The notes beneath the pieces are model-generated. The model did not search any database, had not been told where the DNA came from, and saw only the letters and a program-made list of their open reading frames with translations. A stretch of 49,227 nucleotides of DNA from Oscillospiraceae bacterium. Its GTDB lineage: Bacteria > Bacillota > Clostridia > Oscillospirales > Oscillospiraceae. Shown piece by piece: positions 1 to 8,591 of the stretch. The stretch lies in contig JAFVVI010000012.1 in assembly GCA_017502265.1 (NCBI GenBank), positions 1-49,227 of the forward strand, in the 5' to 3' direction. Numbering within the stretch: position 1 is the stretch's first letter; every line of letters begins with the position of its first letter. The position numbers and the translations under genes are program-made.

Positions 1-279
1 CAGCTCGCCCCAGGGCAGCTCAGCGGCGTTAGCCTTAGCGTAGATAGTGATCTTCTTGCCATCGACAACGATGTTGTCCTCGCCGGCCTCTACAGTGTGA
101 GTGCCGAAGGGAGCAGCGTATGCGCCCTGAGTGGAGTCGTACTTCAGCAGGTGAGCCAGCATAGCGGGGGAGGTCAGGTCGTTGATAGCGACAACCTCAA
201 AGCCCTCAGCGCCGAACATCTGACGGAAAGCCAGACGGCCAATACGACCAAAACCGTTAATAGCAACTTTTACAGACAT
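1..279 (-). CDS. gap: Glyceraldehyde-3-phosphate dehydrogenase, type I (N-terminal part)
   Basis: Glycolytic NAD-dependent GAPDH, cut by the window edge; the first 93 residues are present. The N-terminus [16 protein letters not shown] carries the Rossmann GxGRIGR dinucleotide-binding motif (residues 9-15), followed by VVAINDLT and LLKYDSTQG, all classic for type I GAPDH. The start is fixed by a GGAGGAAATCACC ribosome binding site directly upstream. A TTTACA-N17-TATAAT promoter lies about 80 bases upstream, so it probably begins its own transcript. The catalytic Cys lies outside the window. Confidence 0.97.
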   Translation of the reverse strand, partial: MSVKVAINGFGRIGRLAFRQMFGAEGFEVVAINDLTSPAMLAHLLKYDSTQGAYAAPFGTHTVEAGEDNIVVDGKKITIYAKANAAELPWGEL

Positions 280-355
280 GGTGATTTCCTCCAATTTCTT
301 ACTGCGTTTCGCAGAAAAATATATATTATCGGGCCCAAAGACCCCATACAGTGTC

Positions 356-384
356 ATTATACTATATGCAAAACCCCTTGTAAA
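356..384 (-). promoter_or_regulatory. Promoter for gap
   Basis: On the minus strand, TTTACA (379-384), a 17-base spacer and TATAAT (356-361) form a near-consensus housekeeping promoter. The leader to the gap start contains a small CTGCG-AAA-CGCAG hairpin at 302-314. The -35 differs from TTGACA at one base. Confidence 0.7.
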
Positions 385-455
385 GTAGCGAAATTGTAAA
401 AATGCGGTACTTTTTTAGAAAAAGTTTTGACACAGAGTACAAAAATCGACTTTCT

Positions 456-1424
456 TTACATTTCTGAGGGTGATTCCGCCGGTATGGGGGTGTGAAATGC
501 GTCAAAGGCAAGGCAGTAGGAGGTGAGTTTTTCGCCTTGATACTGCCAGAATAAAAGACCCTGCAGCAGGATTCCCAGGATATAAAACAGGAAGAAATTC
601 CCGTCGGGGCCGAAGGGCAGGGATACGCCCAGCGCGGTCAGCAGCCCGTCGGCGTAGCAGATGGCTACGGAAAGCCCTTGCAGCAGGTAAAACCACCAGA
701 AATGCAGGTCCAATTTAAAAATCTGCAGGCAGTTGCCCCGGGTCAGCCGGAAGCTCTTGACGATGGCTGTGACACCGCCATCACCCTCCATCACAAAGAA
801 ATCCGCAAACCGCATCCGATAGAACAGCGGAATGCATACCGCGGCCAGGAGCAGACCGAAGAGTATGAACATGGGGGTCATATGGCCCATCATTTGATCC
901 ATCAGCTCCGGGGTCAGCATTTGCTCCGGTGTGGCGGTTTCCAGCAAAGGCTCGAATTGGGCCATCAAGGGTTTGGCCCAGGGGGTCATCAGAAAAGCAA
1001 AGAGGCTGAAATAGAAAAGGGCAAAGCCTATGGCTATGTACAGCGCGCCGGACCAGAATCGCAGGCCAAAAACGCTGCCAAACCGTTGAAAACCTGCCGT
1101 TAAACGGGATATGCGGGCGTTTTCACCATTCCGCCAGCCAAGGGCCGCCCGGAGAATACCGATCTCCCAGAAGGGCAGCAGTATGATTACTGCCAATTCC
1201 AGTACAGATTGTATTGTAGATAATATAGAACGGGTAGCCATACCGCTTAAACCTTCGGCTTGGGCGATCTGTAGGCTCATCAAAAAACCGATGGTGGTTA
1301 CCAACAGCGTGGCGCCCAGGGAAACCGCTGTGTGCAGCAGCACCAATTTTTTAGGAGAAGCGCCATATTCTGCCAGCAGGTCCTTGGCCTGCCGGTGCAG
1401 GGAAGACGAGTTAATTTGCATCAT
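456..1424 (-). CDS. Multi-pass membrane protein, possibly DUF975-like
   Basis: 322 residues with about six hydrophobic segments (roughly 28-50, 68-90, 120-148, 185-205, 240-260, 270-297). The stretch SFRLTRGN...FKLDLHFWWFYLL resembles the S-x-x-L-x-x-GN...L-x-F-x-x-W signature of DUF975 (PF06161) proteins, a family of unknown function; I treat that as a tentative match. Two consecutive ATGs are possible starts; GAGGTG lies 5-8 bases upstream of them. It has its own promoter (TTGCCA-N17-TATAAC) and is divergent from the radical SAM gene. No catalytic residues are apparent. Confidence 0.75.
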   Translation of the reverse strand: MMQINSSSLHRQAKDLLAEYGASPKKLVLLHTAVSLGATLLVTTIGFLMSLQIAQAEGLSGMATRSILSTIQSVLELAVIILLPFWEIGILRAALGWRNGENARISRLTAGFQRFGSVFGLRFWSGALYIAIGFALFYFSLFAFLMTPWAKPLMAQFEPLLETATPEQMLTPELMDQMMGHMTPMFILFGLLLAAVCIPLFYRMRFADFFVMEGDGGVTAIVKSFRLTRGNCLQIFKLDLHFWWFYLLQGLSVAICYADGLLTALGVSLPFGPDGNFFLFYILGILLQGLLFWQYQGEKLTSYCLAFDAFHTPIPAESPSEM

Positions 1425-1442
1425 AAATACACCTCGTATATA

Positions 1443-1471
1443 GTTATACGCGAAAATATTCCCAATGGCAA
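1443..1471 (-). promoter_or_regulatory. Promoter for the DUF975-like gene
   Basis: Minus-strand TTGCCA (1466-1471), 17-base spacer, TATAAC (1443-1448), about 20 bases upstream of the start codon, giving a very short leader. Beyond it, ATTTGT-GG-ACAAAT (1495-1508) is a small perfect inverted repeat between the two divergent genes that could be an operator. Confidence 0.55.
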
Positions 1472-1551
1472 ATGAAATTTTTGTGAAGGTAGCAATTTGT
1501 GGACAAATGTGATAAAATATAGCAAATTCTTTCTCAATTTCAGGTGTTTCT

Positions 1552-2409
1552 ATGGATTACACAGCTTGTAATTTGTGTCCCCGGCAGTGCCGGGTAAACA
1601 GGGTAGCCGGGGAAACCGGTTTTTGCGGCTGCCCGGCAACGGCGTTGGTTGCCAAGGCCATGCTCCACGAATGGGAAGAACCGGCATTGGCCGGCAGTGG
1701 TGGCAGCGGCGCGATTTTTTTCGGCGGCTGCACCCTGGGCTGCCGGTACTGCCAGAACCGGGCGATCTCAACAAAACCTGCGGGCAAAGCGGTGGATTCT
1801 GCCGGCTTGCGGCAGATCATGGAGGATCTCATCGCCCGGGGGGCGGAGAATATCGACTTGGTGACCCCCACCCATTTTCTGCCCACCGTGATCCCTGCCC
1901 TTTCGCCCAAGCTGCCCGTTTCCGTGGTATATAACTGCGGCGGCTACGAACGGGTAGAGACAGTGGAGCTGCTGAAGGGTTTGGTGGATATCTATTTGCC
2001 GGATATGAAGTATGCCGATGATGCACTGGCCAAAGAACTCTCCGGCGCGGAGGATTATTTTTCGGTAGCGTCCAAAGCCATCGAAGAAATGGCGCATCAG
2101 ACCGGTCCGGTACAATGGCAGGGGGAAAAGCTCACAAAAGGTGTGGTGATCCGCCACCTGATTTTGCCGGGACAGGTAGAAAATTCACTCAAGGTGCTGG
2201 ACTGGATCGGCGAAACCTTTGCCCCCGGGCAGGTGCTGGTGAGTCTGATGCGCCAGTATACCCCCATGCCCGGCTTGCCCGCGCCATATGACCGCAAGAT
2301 CACGGACGAAGAATATGACGCGGTGCTCAGCTGGATGTACCTCAACGGCCTGCAGGGCTTTACCCAGGAGGAAGCTTCCGGCGATACGGCCTTTATCCCG
2401 GATTTTTAA
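1552..2409 (+). CDS. Radical SAM protein, PflX-like (COG1313 type)
   Basis: 285 residues. The radical SAM cluster motif CX3CX2C is visible as CTLGCRYC (Cys60, Cys64, Cys67), which should hold a 4Fe-4S cluster for SAM cleavage. It is preceded by a small Cys-rich N-terminal region (CNLCPRQCRVNR...GFCGC, residues 6-27) typical of the pyruvate-formate-lyase-activating-enzyme-like PflX group. No glycyl-radical partner gene is nearby, so the substrate is unknown. The GDTAFIPDF ending is common in the family. It stands alone between a divergent membrane protein and the exonuclease gene. Confidence 0.85.
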   Translation: MDYTACNLCPRQCRVNRVAGETGFCGCPATALVAKAMLHEWEEPALAGSGGSGAIFFGGCTLGCRYCQNRAISTKPAGKAVDSAGLRQIMEDLIARGAENIDLVTPTHFLPTVIPALSPKLPVSVVYNCGGYERVETVELLKGLVDIYLPDMKYADDALAKELSGAEDYFSVASKAIEEMAHQTGPVQWQGEKLTKGVVIRHLILPGQVENSLKVLDWIGETFAPGQVLVSLMRQYTPMPGLPAPYDRKITDEEYDAVLSWMYLNGLQGFTQEEASGDTAFIPDF

Positions 2410-2421
2410 CGCAATTTTCTG

Positions 2422-2450
2422 TTTACAGACCCCGATGGCTATGGTATGAT
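2422..2450 (+). promoter_or_regulatory. Promoter for the DEDDh exonuclease gene
   Basis: TTTACA (2422-2427), 17-base spacer, TATGAT (2445-2450), 30 bases upstream of the ATG at 2481. The ribosome binding site is weak (AAGGA). Confidence 0.5.
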
Positions 2451-2480
2451 AGGGGCAATACAATGTAAGGACGCGAAAGT

Positions 2481-3467
2481 ATGCAATACATCGTTTTGGA
2501 TATGGAATGGAATCAGCCCTGGCCCGGCTCGCCCTCGTCTCAGAAGGTGCTGCCGGTGCAGATCCGGGGTGAGATCATTCAGATCGGCGCGGTGCGGGTC
2601 ACGGAAGACCAGCAGGTGACCGATGAATTTCAAGTACTCATAAAGCCCAAATATTACCGGCGCTTAAACCGCCGGGTCAGCAAGCTGACAGGCATCAAGG
2701 AGGCCGACCTGCGGGATAACGGCGTGCCGATGGCCGAGGCGATGGCCCGGTTCCGGGCCTGGTGCGGCGAGGATGTGACCTTCCTGACCTGGGGCTTTGA
2801 CGATATCACTATTTTGCGGGAGAATCTCCGGCTGTACGGGTTGGACGAAAGCTGGGTCACCCGGTGGTATAATGCCCAGATGATCTTCAATGCCCAGACC
2901 GACGGGTCTACCGCCCAAAAGGCTCTGAAGACCGCTATGGAGCTGTTTGAAATTGAGGCCACCCGCCCGGCCCACGATGCCTTGGGCGATGCCTATCACA
3001 CGGCGCTGATCTGCGCCCGGCTGGACCTGAAAAAGGGCACTGCCGAGTACGGAAAAGCCTTGAAAGACCACGATAACGGCTTCCACGGCGCAGAGCTTCC
3101 CGGCTGTATCGCCCGGAAAGTTTTCTACGGCTATGCCGATAAAAAAGAGGCCCTTGGGGCAATGTCCGGGCCGGAAAACAAGTGCCCTACCTGCGGCAAG
3201 CAGATGACCGGCACCCGCTGGTTTGCCCAGCCGGGCCACCGGTATATGGATCTGGCCAGCTGCTCCTCCTGCGGGAAGTTTTTGATCCGGGTGCGGCTGT
3301 CGGACCAGCCGGACGGCACGATCCGGGTCAGCCGGCTGACCTATGAAGCCACCTCCGAGGCCGCCGAGGCCTACGCCCGCCGGGCGGAGAAGGCAGACCC
3401 CGAGGTCCGCAGACCCTCCGGCGCCCAGCGCCGCCGCCGTCGCAGCAAGCTGCCGGAAAAGAAATAA
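2481..3467 (+). CDS. DEDDh-type 3'-5' exonuclease with C-terminal zinc-ribbon region
   Basis: 328 residues. The RNase T/DNA Q-like fold is shown by LDMEWNQ (Asp7, Glu9: ExoI motif), TWGFDDITIL (ExoII Asp) and HDALGDAYHTA (ExoIII His and Asp). Together these are the DEDDh catalytic set that binds two metal ions. It resembles the KapD/ERI-1-like single-domain exonucleases. After the nuclease domain, two Cys pairs (CPTCG near 234, CSSCG near 257) suggest a zinc ribbon, and the tail is Arg/Lys-rich (RRRRRSK), consistent with nucleic-acid binding. Whether it acts on RNA or DNA is not visible. Confidence 0.85.
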   Translation: MQYIVLDMEWNQPWPGSPSSQKVLPVQIRGEIIQIGAVRVTEDQQVTDEFQVLIKPKYYRRLNRRVSKLTGIKEADLRDNGVPMAEAMARFRAWCGEDVTFLTWGFDDITILRENLRLYGLDESWVTRWYNAQMIFNAQTDGSTAQKALKTAMELFEIEATRPAHDALGDAYHTALICARLDLKKGTAEYGKALKDHDNGFHGAELPGCIARKVFYGYADKKEALGAMSGPENKCPTCGKQMTGTRWFAQPGHRYMDLASCSSCGKFLIRVRLSDQPDGTIRVSRLTYEATSEAAEAYARRAEKADPEVRRPSGAQRRRRRSKLPEKK

Positions 3468-3478
3468 AAATAATATAA

Positions 3479-3570
3479 CGGTCATTGCGAACCAGTGCGC
3501 ACACTGGTGTGGCAATCTCCTTCTTGCGATGGGGATTCCCACGGGTGCTGGCGCACCCTCGGAATGACCG
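3479..3570. repeat. Two-hairpin palindromic repeat, family A, copy 1
   Basis: A 92-bp element bounded by CGGTCATT and AATGACCG. Inside are two stem-loops: ATTGC-GA-ACCAGT...ACTGGT-GT-GGCAAT and GATTCC-CAC-GGGTGC...GCACCC-TC-GGAATG. It lies between the convergent exonuclease and YihY genes. Near-identical copies are at 22274-22365 and 47644-47733. Confidence 0.85.
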
Positions 3571-3591
3571 TTGTTTTATTATATGGGTGTA

Positions 3592-4428
3592 TCAAGGCGT
3601 CTGCTTTTTTTCTTTCAGATAATGGTTCAGCGCGCCGCCGTAGAACACGATGGACAGGCAGAAGTACAGCCACAGCATCGAAAATGCGATGCCGTAAACC
3701 GAGCCGTAGATGTTGGCGTAGCCGGAAAAATGCTGCACATACACCGAGTACAGATCGGAAAAGATCAGCCAGCCAAGGGAGGCCAGCACTGCCCCGGGCA
3801 GAGATTGGCGGAAGGTGTTGCGGCAGTTGGGCAGGGCCATAAATATGGTGGAAAACAGGGCGGTTTGCAGCAGGAGCATTAAAAGAAACCGCCAGTCCGT
3901 CAGCTCCCACAGAAATTGCAGCAGCGCCACATTTTGAAGGGGCAGCATTTGCAAAAGGGTGGTGCCGAACACATTCAGCACCAGGGTTGCCACCAGCATC
4001 AGAAGAAACAAAAAGGTGTACACGACGCTGACAGCGCGGGTGTAGAAATAGCCCCGGTTTTCCTTTACCCCATAAATGGCATTGAGGCCCGTCAGCAGAC
4101 CGTAGATCCCCCGGCTTGCCGACCACAGGCCGGTCAGCGCCGACAAAGATACCACCGTGCCGGAGGTGTTTTGGTAGGTACTTAAGATCAGCCGGCGGGC
4201 CGCCGACATCAGCGCCGCCGGCAGGAAGCCTTCCAAAAGGTCTGTCAGGGTCTCCACCTGCAATCCGGTGTACCGCAGCACAGCCAACACCAGAACCAGC
4301 AGGGGAAACACCGACAGGACGATGAAATAGCCGGTAGCGGCCGCATGGGGCGTGACTTTTTGCCGGGCAAGATGCAATACCAGCCGGGCGAGTTTGTCTA
4401 TGCTGTCCGAAAAAGAAAACTTTTTCAT
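3592..4428 (-). CDS. YihY/virulence factor BrkB family membrane protein
   Basis: 278 residues with about six membrane spans. The early AATGYFIVLSVFPLLVLVLAVL segment and the GVYGLLTGLNAIYGVKE-like motif (SRGIYGLLTGLNAIYGVKENRG) are hallmarks of YihY/BrkB (formerly misnamed RNase BN). The biochemical role of the family is unsettled. I chose MKKFSFSD as the start because AAGGAGTGTTCT sits directly upstream; the open frame extends 15 codons further with no ribosome binding site. Confidence 0.85.
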   Translation of the reverse strand: MKKFSFSDSIDKLARLVLHLARQKVTPHAAATGYFIVLSVFPLLVLVLAVLRYTGLQVETLTDLLEGFLPAALMSAARRLILSTYQNTSGTVVSLSALTGLWSASRGIYGLLTGLNAIYGVKENRGYFYTRAVSVVYTFLFLLMLVATLVLNVFGTTLLQMLPLQNVALLQFLWELTDWRFLLMLLLQTALFSTIFMALPNCRNTFRQSLPGAVLASLGWLIFSDLYSVYVQHFSGYANIYGSVYGIAFSMLWLYFCLSIVFYGGALNHYLKEKKQTP

Positions 4429-4462
4429 AGAACACTCCTTCATGGACCATAAAATAGGAAAG

Positions 4463-4494
4463 CAAAGGCTCACTACTTGTGTAGTGAGCCTTTG
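4463..4494 (-). terminator. Rho-independent terminator after fakA
   Basis: A perfect 14-bp stem (CAAAGGCTCACTAC / GTAGTGAGCCTTTG) with a 4-base loop, four bases past the fakA stop on the minus strand. The tail CTTTCCTATTTT is only partly T-rich. Confidence 0.75.
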
Positions 4495-4498
4495 TAAA

Positions 4499-6124
4499 TT
4501 ATTCTGCGGAGATCAGATAATAATATACGGGCTGGCCGCCGCAGAGCAGATTCACATCTGCATTGGGGCAGTTGTCAGCAAACAGATCGGCAGCCTTTTT
4601 GGCCTGCTTTTCGGTAATGTCTGAGCCGTAGTAGATGGTGACATACTCCTTGCCCTTCTTGGCGGTCTTCTGGGCCAGGGCCTTAATGAGGGGCTTCATA
4701 TCCCGGCTGGTGCCAAACAACGCGCCTTCGTACATAGCCAGATAGTCACCTTCGTGGATCTGGTGGCCGTCAAAGTCGGAATCCCGGGCGGCGTAGGTGA
4801 TCTGCATGGTGTCTACAGTGTCCAGCGCCTCGGTCAGAGCCTCAGTGTTTTCTTCCGGAGTGCCGTCGGGGTTGAAGCTGAGCATAGCCGTTACGCCCTG
4901 GGGAACGGTTTTGCTGGGGATCACGATGACATTCTTGGGAGTCAGCGCATCCACCTGCTGGGCGGCCATAATGATGTTTTTGTTGTTGGGCAGCACGAAT
5001 ACGGTTTCGGCAGGGACCTTGTTGACCACTTCCAGAATGTCCTGGGTGCTGGGGTTCATGGTCTGACCGCCGGAGATGATGCCGTCCACGCCCAGATCTT
5101 CGAACACATCGGCCAGACCGTCGCCGGCGCACACAGCCACCACGCCCAAAGGCTTAGTAGGCTCTGCGATCTTGGGAGCGTCCTGCTCTTTCATCACCTT
5201 TTCGGTGTGCTGCAGGCGCATATTTTCAATCTTCACCGTGACGAAAGAGCCGTAATCCATAGCCTCGTGGAGGGCCTTGCCGGGATCGTTGGTGTGAACA
5301 TGGACCTTGATGATCTCCTCGTCATCCACCAGCACCAGGCTGTCGCCCAGGCTGCTCAGGAAGTCCCGGAGCTTTTCCGGGTCCAGATCGTTCTCCCGGG
5401 AGATAATGAACTCGGTGCAGTAGGTGAAGGTGATGTCCTCGGTGTCGAAATCGGAGAAATTGGCCTCCTCTGCGGTATCCTGCACACCGCCTTCGGGAGC
5501 TACGATGTCCTCACCCCGAAGGGCGCAGAGCATGGCCTCCAATGCCACCAGCCAGCCCTTGCCGCCGGCATCCACCACGCCGGCCTTTTTCAGCACCGGG
5601 TTCTGGTTGACGGTATCGGCCAGAGCGATCTTGGCCTCCTCGATGGCGGCCTGGTGGACAAATTCAAAGTAATTATTCTCTTCGGCGGCTTTTTGAGCCT
5701 TGGCGGCAGCCAGACGGGCCACGGTGAGAATGGTGCCTTCGGCGGGCTTCATAACGGCCTTGTAGGCAGCATCAACACCCTCCTGCAGAGCCTCGGCCCA
5801 CAGAACACCGTTACAGGTGGTGGCGCCCTTGAGCTTCCGGGAGATGCCCCGCATCAGCAGGGACAGAATCACGCCGGAGTTACCCCGGGCGCCCCGCAGC
5901 ATAGCGGAAGCGGCAGCGCCGGAAGCTTCGCTCAGGTCGGGATTATCCAGCTTCCGCAGGTCGGCAGCGGCGGCATTGATGGTCATGGACATATTGGTGC
6001 CGGTGTCGCCGTCAGGAACGGGGAATACATTCAGCTCGTTGAGCTTTTGCTTGTTGATTTCAATAGAGGCGGCAGCGCTGATAATCAGTCTTCGAAAATC
6101 CGCGCCGTTTACTGTCTGTAACAA
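4499..6124 (-). CDS. fakA: DAK2/DegV-related fatty acid kinase-like protein (YloV/FakA)
   Basis: 541 residues, the usual length for YloV. The N-terminal DhaL/Dak2 nucleotide-binding domain shows VPDGDTGTN (Asp38, Asp40 for Mg-ATP) and LRGARGNSGVILS; a middle domain and a C-terminal DegV-like EDD region follow. In Firmicutes FakA phosphorylates exogenous fatty acids presented by a FakB (DegV) lipid-binding partner; no fakB is in this window. It lies directly after the yloU homologue, the conserved yloU-yloV pairing, and ends at a strong terminator. The start ATG has GGAGG within AACGGAGGTATTACC just upstream. Confidence 0.92.
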   Translation of the reverse strand: MLQTVNGADFRRLIISAAASIEINKQKLNELNVFPVPDGDTGTNMSMTINAAAADLRKLDNPDLSEASGAAASAMLRGARGNSGVILSLLMRGISRKLKGATTCNGVLWAEALQEGVDAAYKAVMKPAEGTILTVARLAAAKAQKAAEENNYFEFVHQAAIEEAKIALADTVNQNPVLKKAGVVDAGGKGWLVALEAMLCALRGEDIVAPEGGVQDTAEEANFSDFDTEDITFTYCTEFIISRENDLDPEKLRDFLSSLGDSLVLVDDEEIIKVHVHTNDPGKALHEAMDYGSFVTVKIENMRLQHTEKVMKEQDAPKIAEPTKPLGVVAVCAGDGLADVFEDLGVDGIISGGQTMNPSTQDILEVVNKVPAETVFVLPNNKNIIMAAQQVDALTPKNVIVIPSKTVPQGVTAMLSFNPDGTPEENTEALTEALDTVDTMQITYAARDSDFDGHQIHEGDYLAMYEGALFGTSRDMKPLIKALAQKTAKKGKEYVTIYYGSDITEKQAKKAADLFADNCPNADVNLLCGGQPVYYYLISAE

Positions 6125-6138
6125 TGGTAATACCTCCG

Positions 6139-6492
6139 TTAACCGATGGTGATGGAATCAATAAAGACATTCACGTCTTTGACTTCTGTGCCGGTGGTGC
6201 TGGTGACCATATAGCGCACCTCGTCGATAATGGCCTTGCCCACGGCATTCAGGTTCACGCCGTCGCCGACCATCACATGCAGGTCGATGGAGATGGTGTC
6301 ATCGTCGTTGAAATGGACCTTTACACCCTTGCCCATGGACTCTTTGCGCAGCAGGTGATACACGCCGTCGGAAACGGAGCGGGCCACCATGCCCTTAACG
6401 CTCATACAGTTGGCGGCGGCGGTGCCGGCAATGTCAGTGTAGACATTGGCGCTGACGACCACAGAACCGCTTTCGTTTTCTTTACGAATCAT
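6139..6492 (-). CDS. yloU: Asp23/Gls24 family protein (YloU)
   Basis: 117 residues matching the Asp23/Gls24 alkaline-shock/envelope-stress family: SVVVSANVYTDIAGTAAA near the start, then VKGMVARS and the VNLNAVGKAIIDEVRYMV segment. Many members sit at the membrane as small adaptor proteins. It precedes fakA by 14 bases, the standard gene order, and the start has an AGGAGG site 7 bases upstream. Transcription probably continues from here into fakA. Confidence 0.9.
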   Translation of the reverse strand: MIRKENESGSVVVSANVYTDIAGTAAANCMSVKGMVARSVSDGVYHLLRKESMGKGVKVHFNDDDTISIDLHVMVGDGVNLNAVGKAIIDEVRYMVTSTTGTEVKDVNVFIDSITIG

Positions 6493-6509
6493 AATATACC
6501 TCCTGTTCG

Positions 6510-8072
6510 TTACACCATGCTGTCTTCCCAGCAGGCGGGGGCGGTCAGACCCATCATCTTCACCACGGTGGGCGCTACATTGGCAAGGCCAAAGGCGCCG
6601 TCCTTGACGGTCCAGACCCGGTCAGTATCGTAGATAATGAAGGGAACGGGATTTAAAGAGTGGGCAGTGCGCACGGAAGTTTTGCCCTTCTTGGTTTCGG
6701 TCATCTGGTCGGCGTTGCCGTGGTCGGCGGTAATGAGGACGGTGTAGCCGTACTTGTCAGCGGCCTCCAAAATGGCCTTCAGGCCGTTGTCCACGCACTC
6801 CATGGCGTACACAACTGCGTTCATCACGCCGGTATGGCCAACCATATCGCCGTTGGGATAGTTGCAGCGCAGGAACTGGAACTTGCCGGATGCCATAGCA
6901 GCTACCAGCTTTTCGGTGATCTCCTTGGACTTCATAGCCGGGGCCTGCTCGAAGGGGATCACATCGGAGGGGATCTCCTCGTAGACCTCCAGTTCCTCAC
7001 AGACCTTACCGGAGCGGTTGCCGTTCCAGAAGTAGGTCACATGGCCGTATTTCTGGGTTTCGGATACGGCGTATTCGTGGATCCCGGCCTCACACAGCAC
7101 CTCAGTCAGGGTGTTCTGAATCACAGGGGGCTGGACCAGATAGTTTTCGGGGATGTTCAGGTCACCGTCGTACTGGAGCATACCGGCAAATTTCACGCCG
7201 GTGTAGTCGCCCCGGTCGAACTTGTCAAAGTCCTTGCGGTCGAAGGCCAGGGAGATTTCCTGGGCCCGGTCGCCACGGAAGTTGAACAGCACCACACTGT
7301 CGCCGTTTGCGATCTTGGCAACGGGCGCACCGTCTCTTGCAATGACGAAGGCAGGCAGGTCCTGGTCGATAACGCCGGTCTCGGCCCGGTAGGTCTCAAT
7401 GGCCTCAGCGGCGGAAGCAAACTGTCGGCCGATGCCCTGCACATGGGTCTTCCAGCCGTTTTCCACCATGGCCCAGTTGGCCTCGTAACGGTCCATAGTG
7501 ACCTGCATACGGCCACCGCCGGAGGCAATGGCGTAGTCACAGCCGTCGGTGTTTAAGGTTTTCAGCACATCCTCCAGCATTTCCACATACTCCAGCGCGG
7601 AGGTGGCGGGCACATCACGGCCGTCCAGCAGAATGTGGCAGTAAGCCTTCTTCACGCCGGCGGTGTGGGCGGCCTTCAGCAGGGCGATAAGGTGATGGAT
7701 GTTGGAGTGGACATTGCCATCGGACAAAAGGCCGATGAAATGCATAGACTTGCCGGCTTTGGCGTTTTCAACCAGGTCCACCCAGGTCTCGGACGCGAAG
7801 AGCTTGCCGTTTTCGATTGACTCACCTACCAGCTTGGCGCCTTGGGAATATACCTGACCGCAGCCCAGGGCGTTGTGGCCAACCTCAGAGTTGCCCATAT
7901 CCTCGTCAGAGGGCAGACCGACGGCAGTGCCGTGGGCCTTCAGGTAAGTATGGGGGCAGGTAGATAGCAGTTTGTCAAGGGTAGGGGTCTTGGCGACCAC
8001 AACGGCATCGCCGCTGCCGCCATCGCCCTTGCCTACGCCGTCCATAATCACTAATACGATGGGTTTATCCAT
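6510..8072 (-). CDS. gpmI: 2,3-bisphosphoglycerate-independent phosphoglycerate mutase
   Basis: 520 residues, the normal size for the cofactor-independent, Mn-dependent glycolytic mutase. LVIMDGVG opens the alkaline-phosphatase-like core; the phospho-acceptor serine is Ser62 in GNSEVGHNALG; LLSDGNVHSN, RGDRAQE and ITADHGNADQM provide the remaining metal-binding and substrate residues. The start MDKPIV is chosen because GGAGGATTTCTTTT lies directly upstream; an 11-codon longer frame lacks a site. With gap at the window start it is another glycolytic gene in the region. Confidence 0.96.
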   Translation of the reverse strand: MDKPIVLVIMDGVGKGDGGSGDAVVVAKTPTLDKLLSTCPHTYLKAHGTAVGLPSDEDMGNSEVGHNALGCGQVYSQGAKLVGESIENGKLFASETWVDLVENAKAGKSMHFIGLLSDGNVHSNIHHLIALLKAAHTAGVKKAYCHILLDGRDVPATSALEYVEMLEDVLKTLNTDGCDYAIASGGGRMQVTMDRYEANWAMVENGWKTHVQGIGRQFASAAEAIETYRAETGVIDQDLPAFVIARDGAPVAKIANGDSVVLFNFRGDRAQEISLAFDRKDFDKFDRGDYTGVKFAGMLQYDGDLNIPENYLVQPPVIQNTLTEVLCEAGIHEYAVSETQKYGHVTYFWNGNRSGKVCEELEVYEEIPSDVIPFEQAPAMKSKEITEKLVAAMASGKFQFLRCNYPNGDMVGHTGVMNAVVYAMECVDNGLKAILEAADKYGYTVLITADHGNADQMTETKKGKTSVRTAHSLNPVPFIIYDTDRVWTVKDGAFGLANVAPTVVKMMGLTAPACWEDSMV

Positions 8073-8120
8073 AAAAGAAATCCTCCAGATTCTGCATGTA
8101 TACAATTTCGCATTCTACGA

Positions 8121-8149
8121 GCTATACTATTTTACATCATTTTTGCCAA
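8121..8149 (-). promoter_or_regulatory. Promoter for gpmI
   Basis: Minus-strand TTGGCA (8144-8149), 17-base spacer, TATAGC (8121-8126), about 50 bases upstream of the gpmI start. Confidence 0.5.
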
Positions 8150-8250
8150 ACTTACAACTGCTTTTTGAAAAAATACTGCGCTGGGTGCAAAAATACTGAA
8201 AATTTGGTGAAATATCACGAAGAATTTTGGAAAATCTCAGATAGGATTTC

Positions 8251-8279
8251 TTGACGGAGGGGGAATTTTGTGCTACTAT
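8251..8279 (+). promoter_or_regulatory. Promoter for tRNA-Leu
   Basis: TTGACG (8251-8256), 17-base spacer, TACTAT (8274-8279), 13 bases before the mature 5' end of the tRNA. Confidence 0.6.
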
Positions 8280-8292
8280 AACCACATTCCAC

Positions 8293-8379
8293 GCCGTTGT
8301 GGTGGAATAGGTAGACACAAGGGACTTAAAATCCCTCGGAGTAAAATCCGTACCGGTTCGATTCCGGTCAGCGGCACCA
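8293..8379 (+). tRNA. tRNA-Leu (anticodon UAA)
   Basis: An 87-base class II tRNA with encoded CCA. The acceptor stem is GCCGTTG/CAGCGGC with one G-U pair, then discriminator A and CCA (8377-8379). The anticodon stem AGGGA/TCCCT closes the loop CTTAAAA with anticodon TAA at 8327-8329. The long variable arm is CGGA/TCCG, as expected for leucine, and the T-arm is CCGGTTCGATTCCGG. Confidence 0.97.
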
Positions 8380-8415
8380 AATACCGGGATACCCCGTGGG
8401 GGTATCCCGGTATTT
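8379..8415 (+). terminator. Terminator after tRNA-Leu
   Basis: A perfect 17-bp stem (AAATACCGGGATACCCC / GGGGTATCCCGGTATTT) with loop GTG begins at the last base of the tRNA CCA end. The 3' arm ends in a T-run. Overlap with the mature tRNA end means processing must trim it. Confidence 0.85.
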
Positions 8416-8524
8416 ATTGTTGATTACGGAATCGAACCGGAGGTGAGATTCCGGGGAGCGAGGCGACTGCCGTCGGCGGGGCGGGCAAACGCAAGAAAAA
8501 TTTTCATCGCCAGTTATTTCCGTC

Positions 8525-8554
8525 TTGCAATTGGCATAGTCTTTATGGTACAAT
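8525..8554 (+). promoter_or_regulatory. Promoter for the DUF3048 lipoprotein
   Basis: TTGCAA (8525-8530), 18-base spacer, TACAAT (8549-8554), 38 bases upstream of the start codon. Confidence 0.45.
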
Positions 8555-8591
8555 AACTACAAGCTTTGTAGATAGAAAGAGGAGTGATCCA

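Noticed and set aside
4754..6121. 455-codon plus-strand frame opposite fakA
   Set aside because: It mirrors the FakA coding frame; the encoded protein is low-complexity and unrelated to known families.
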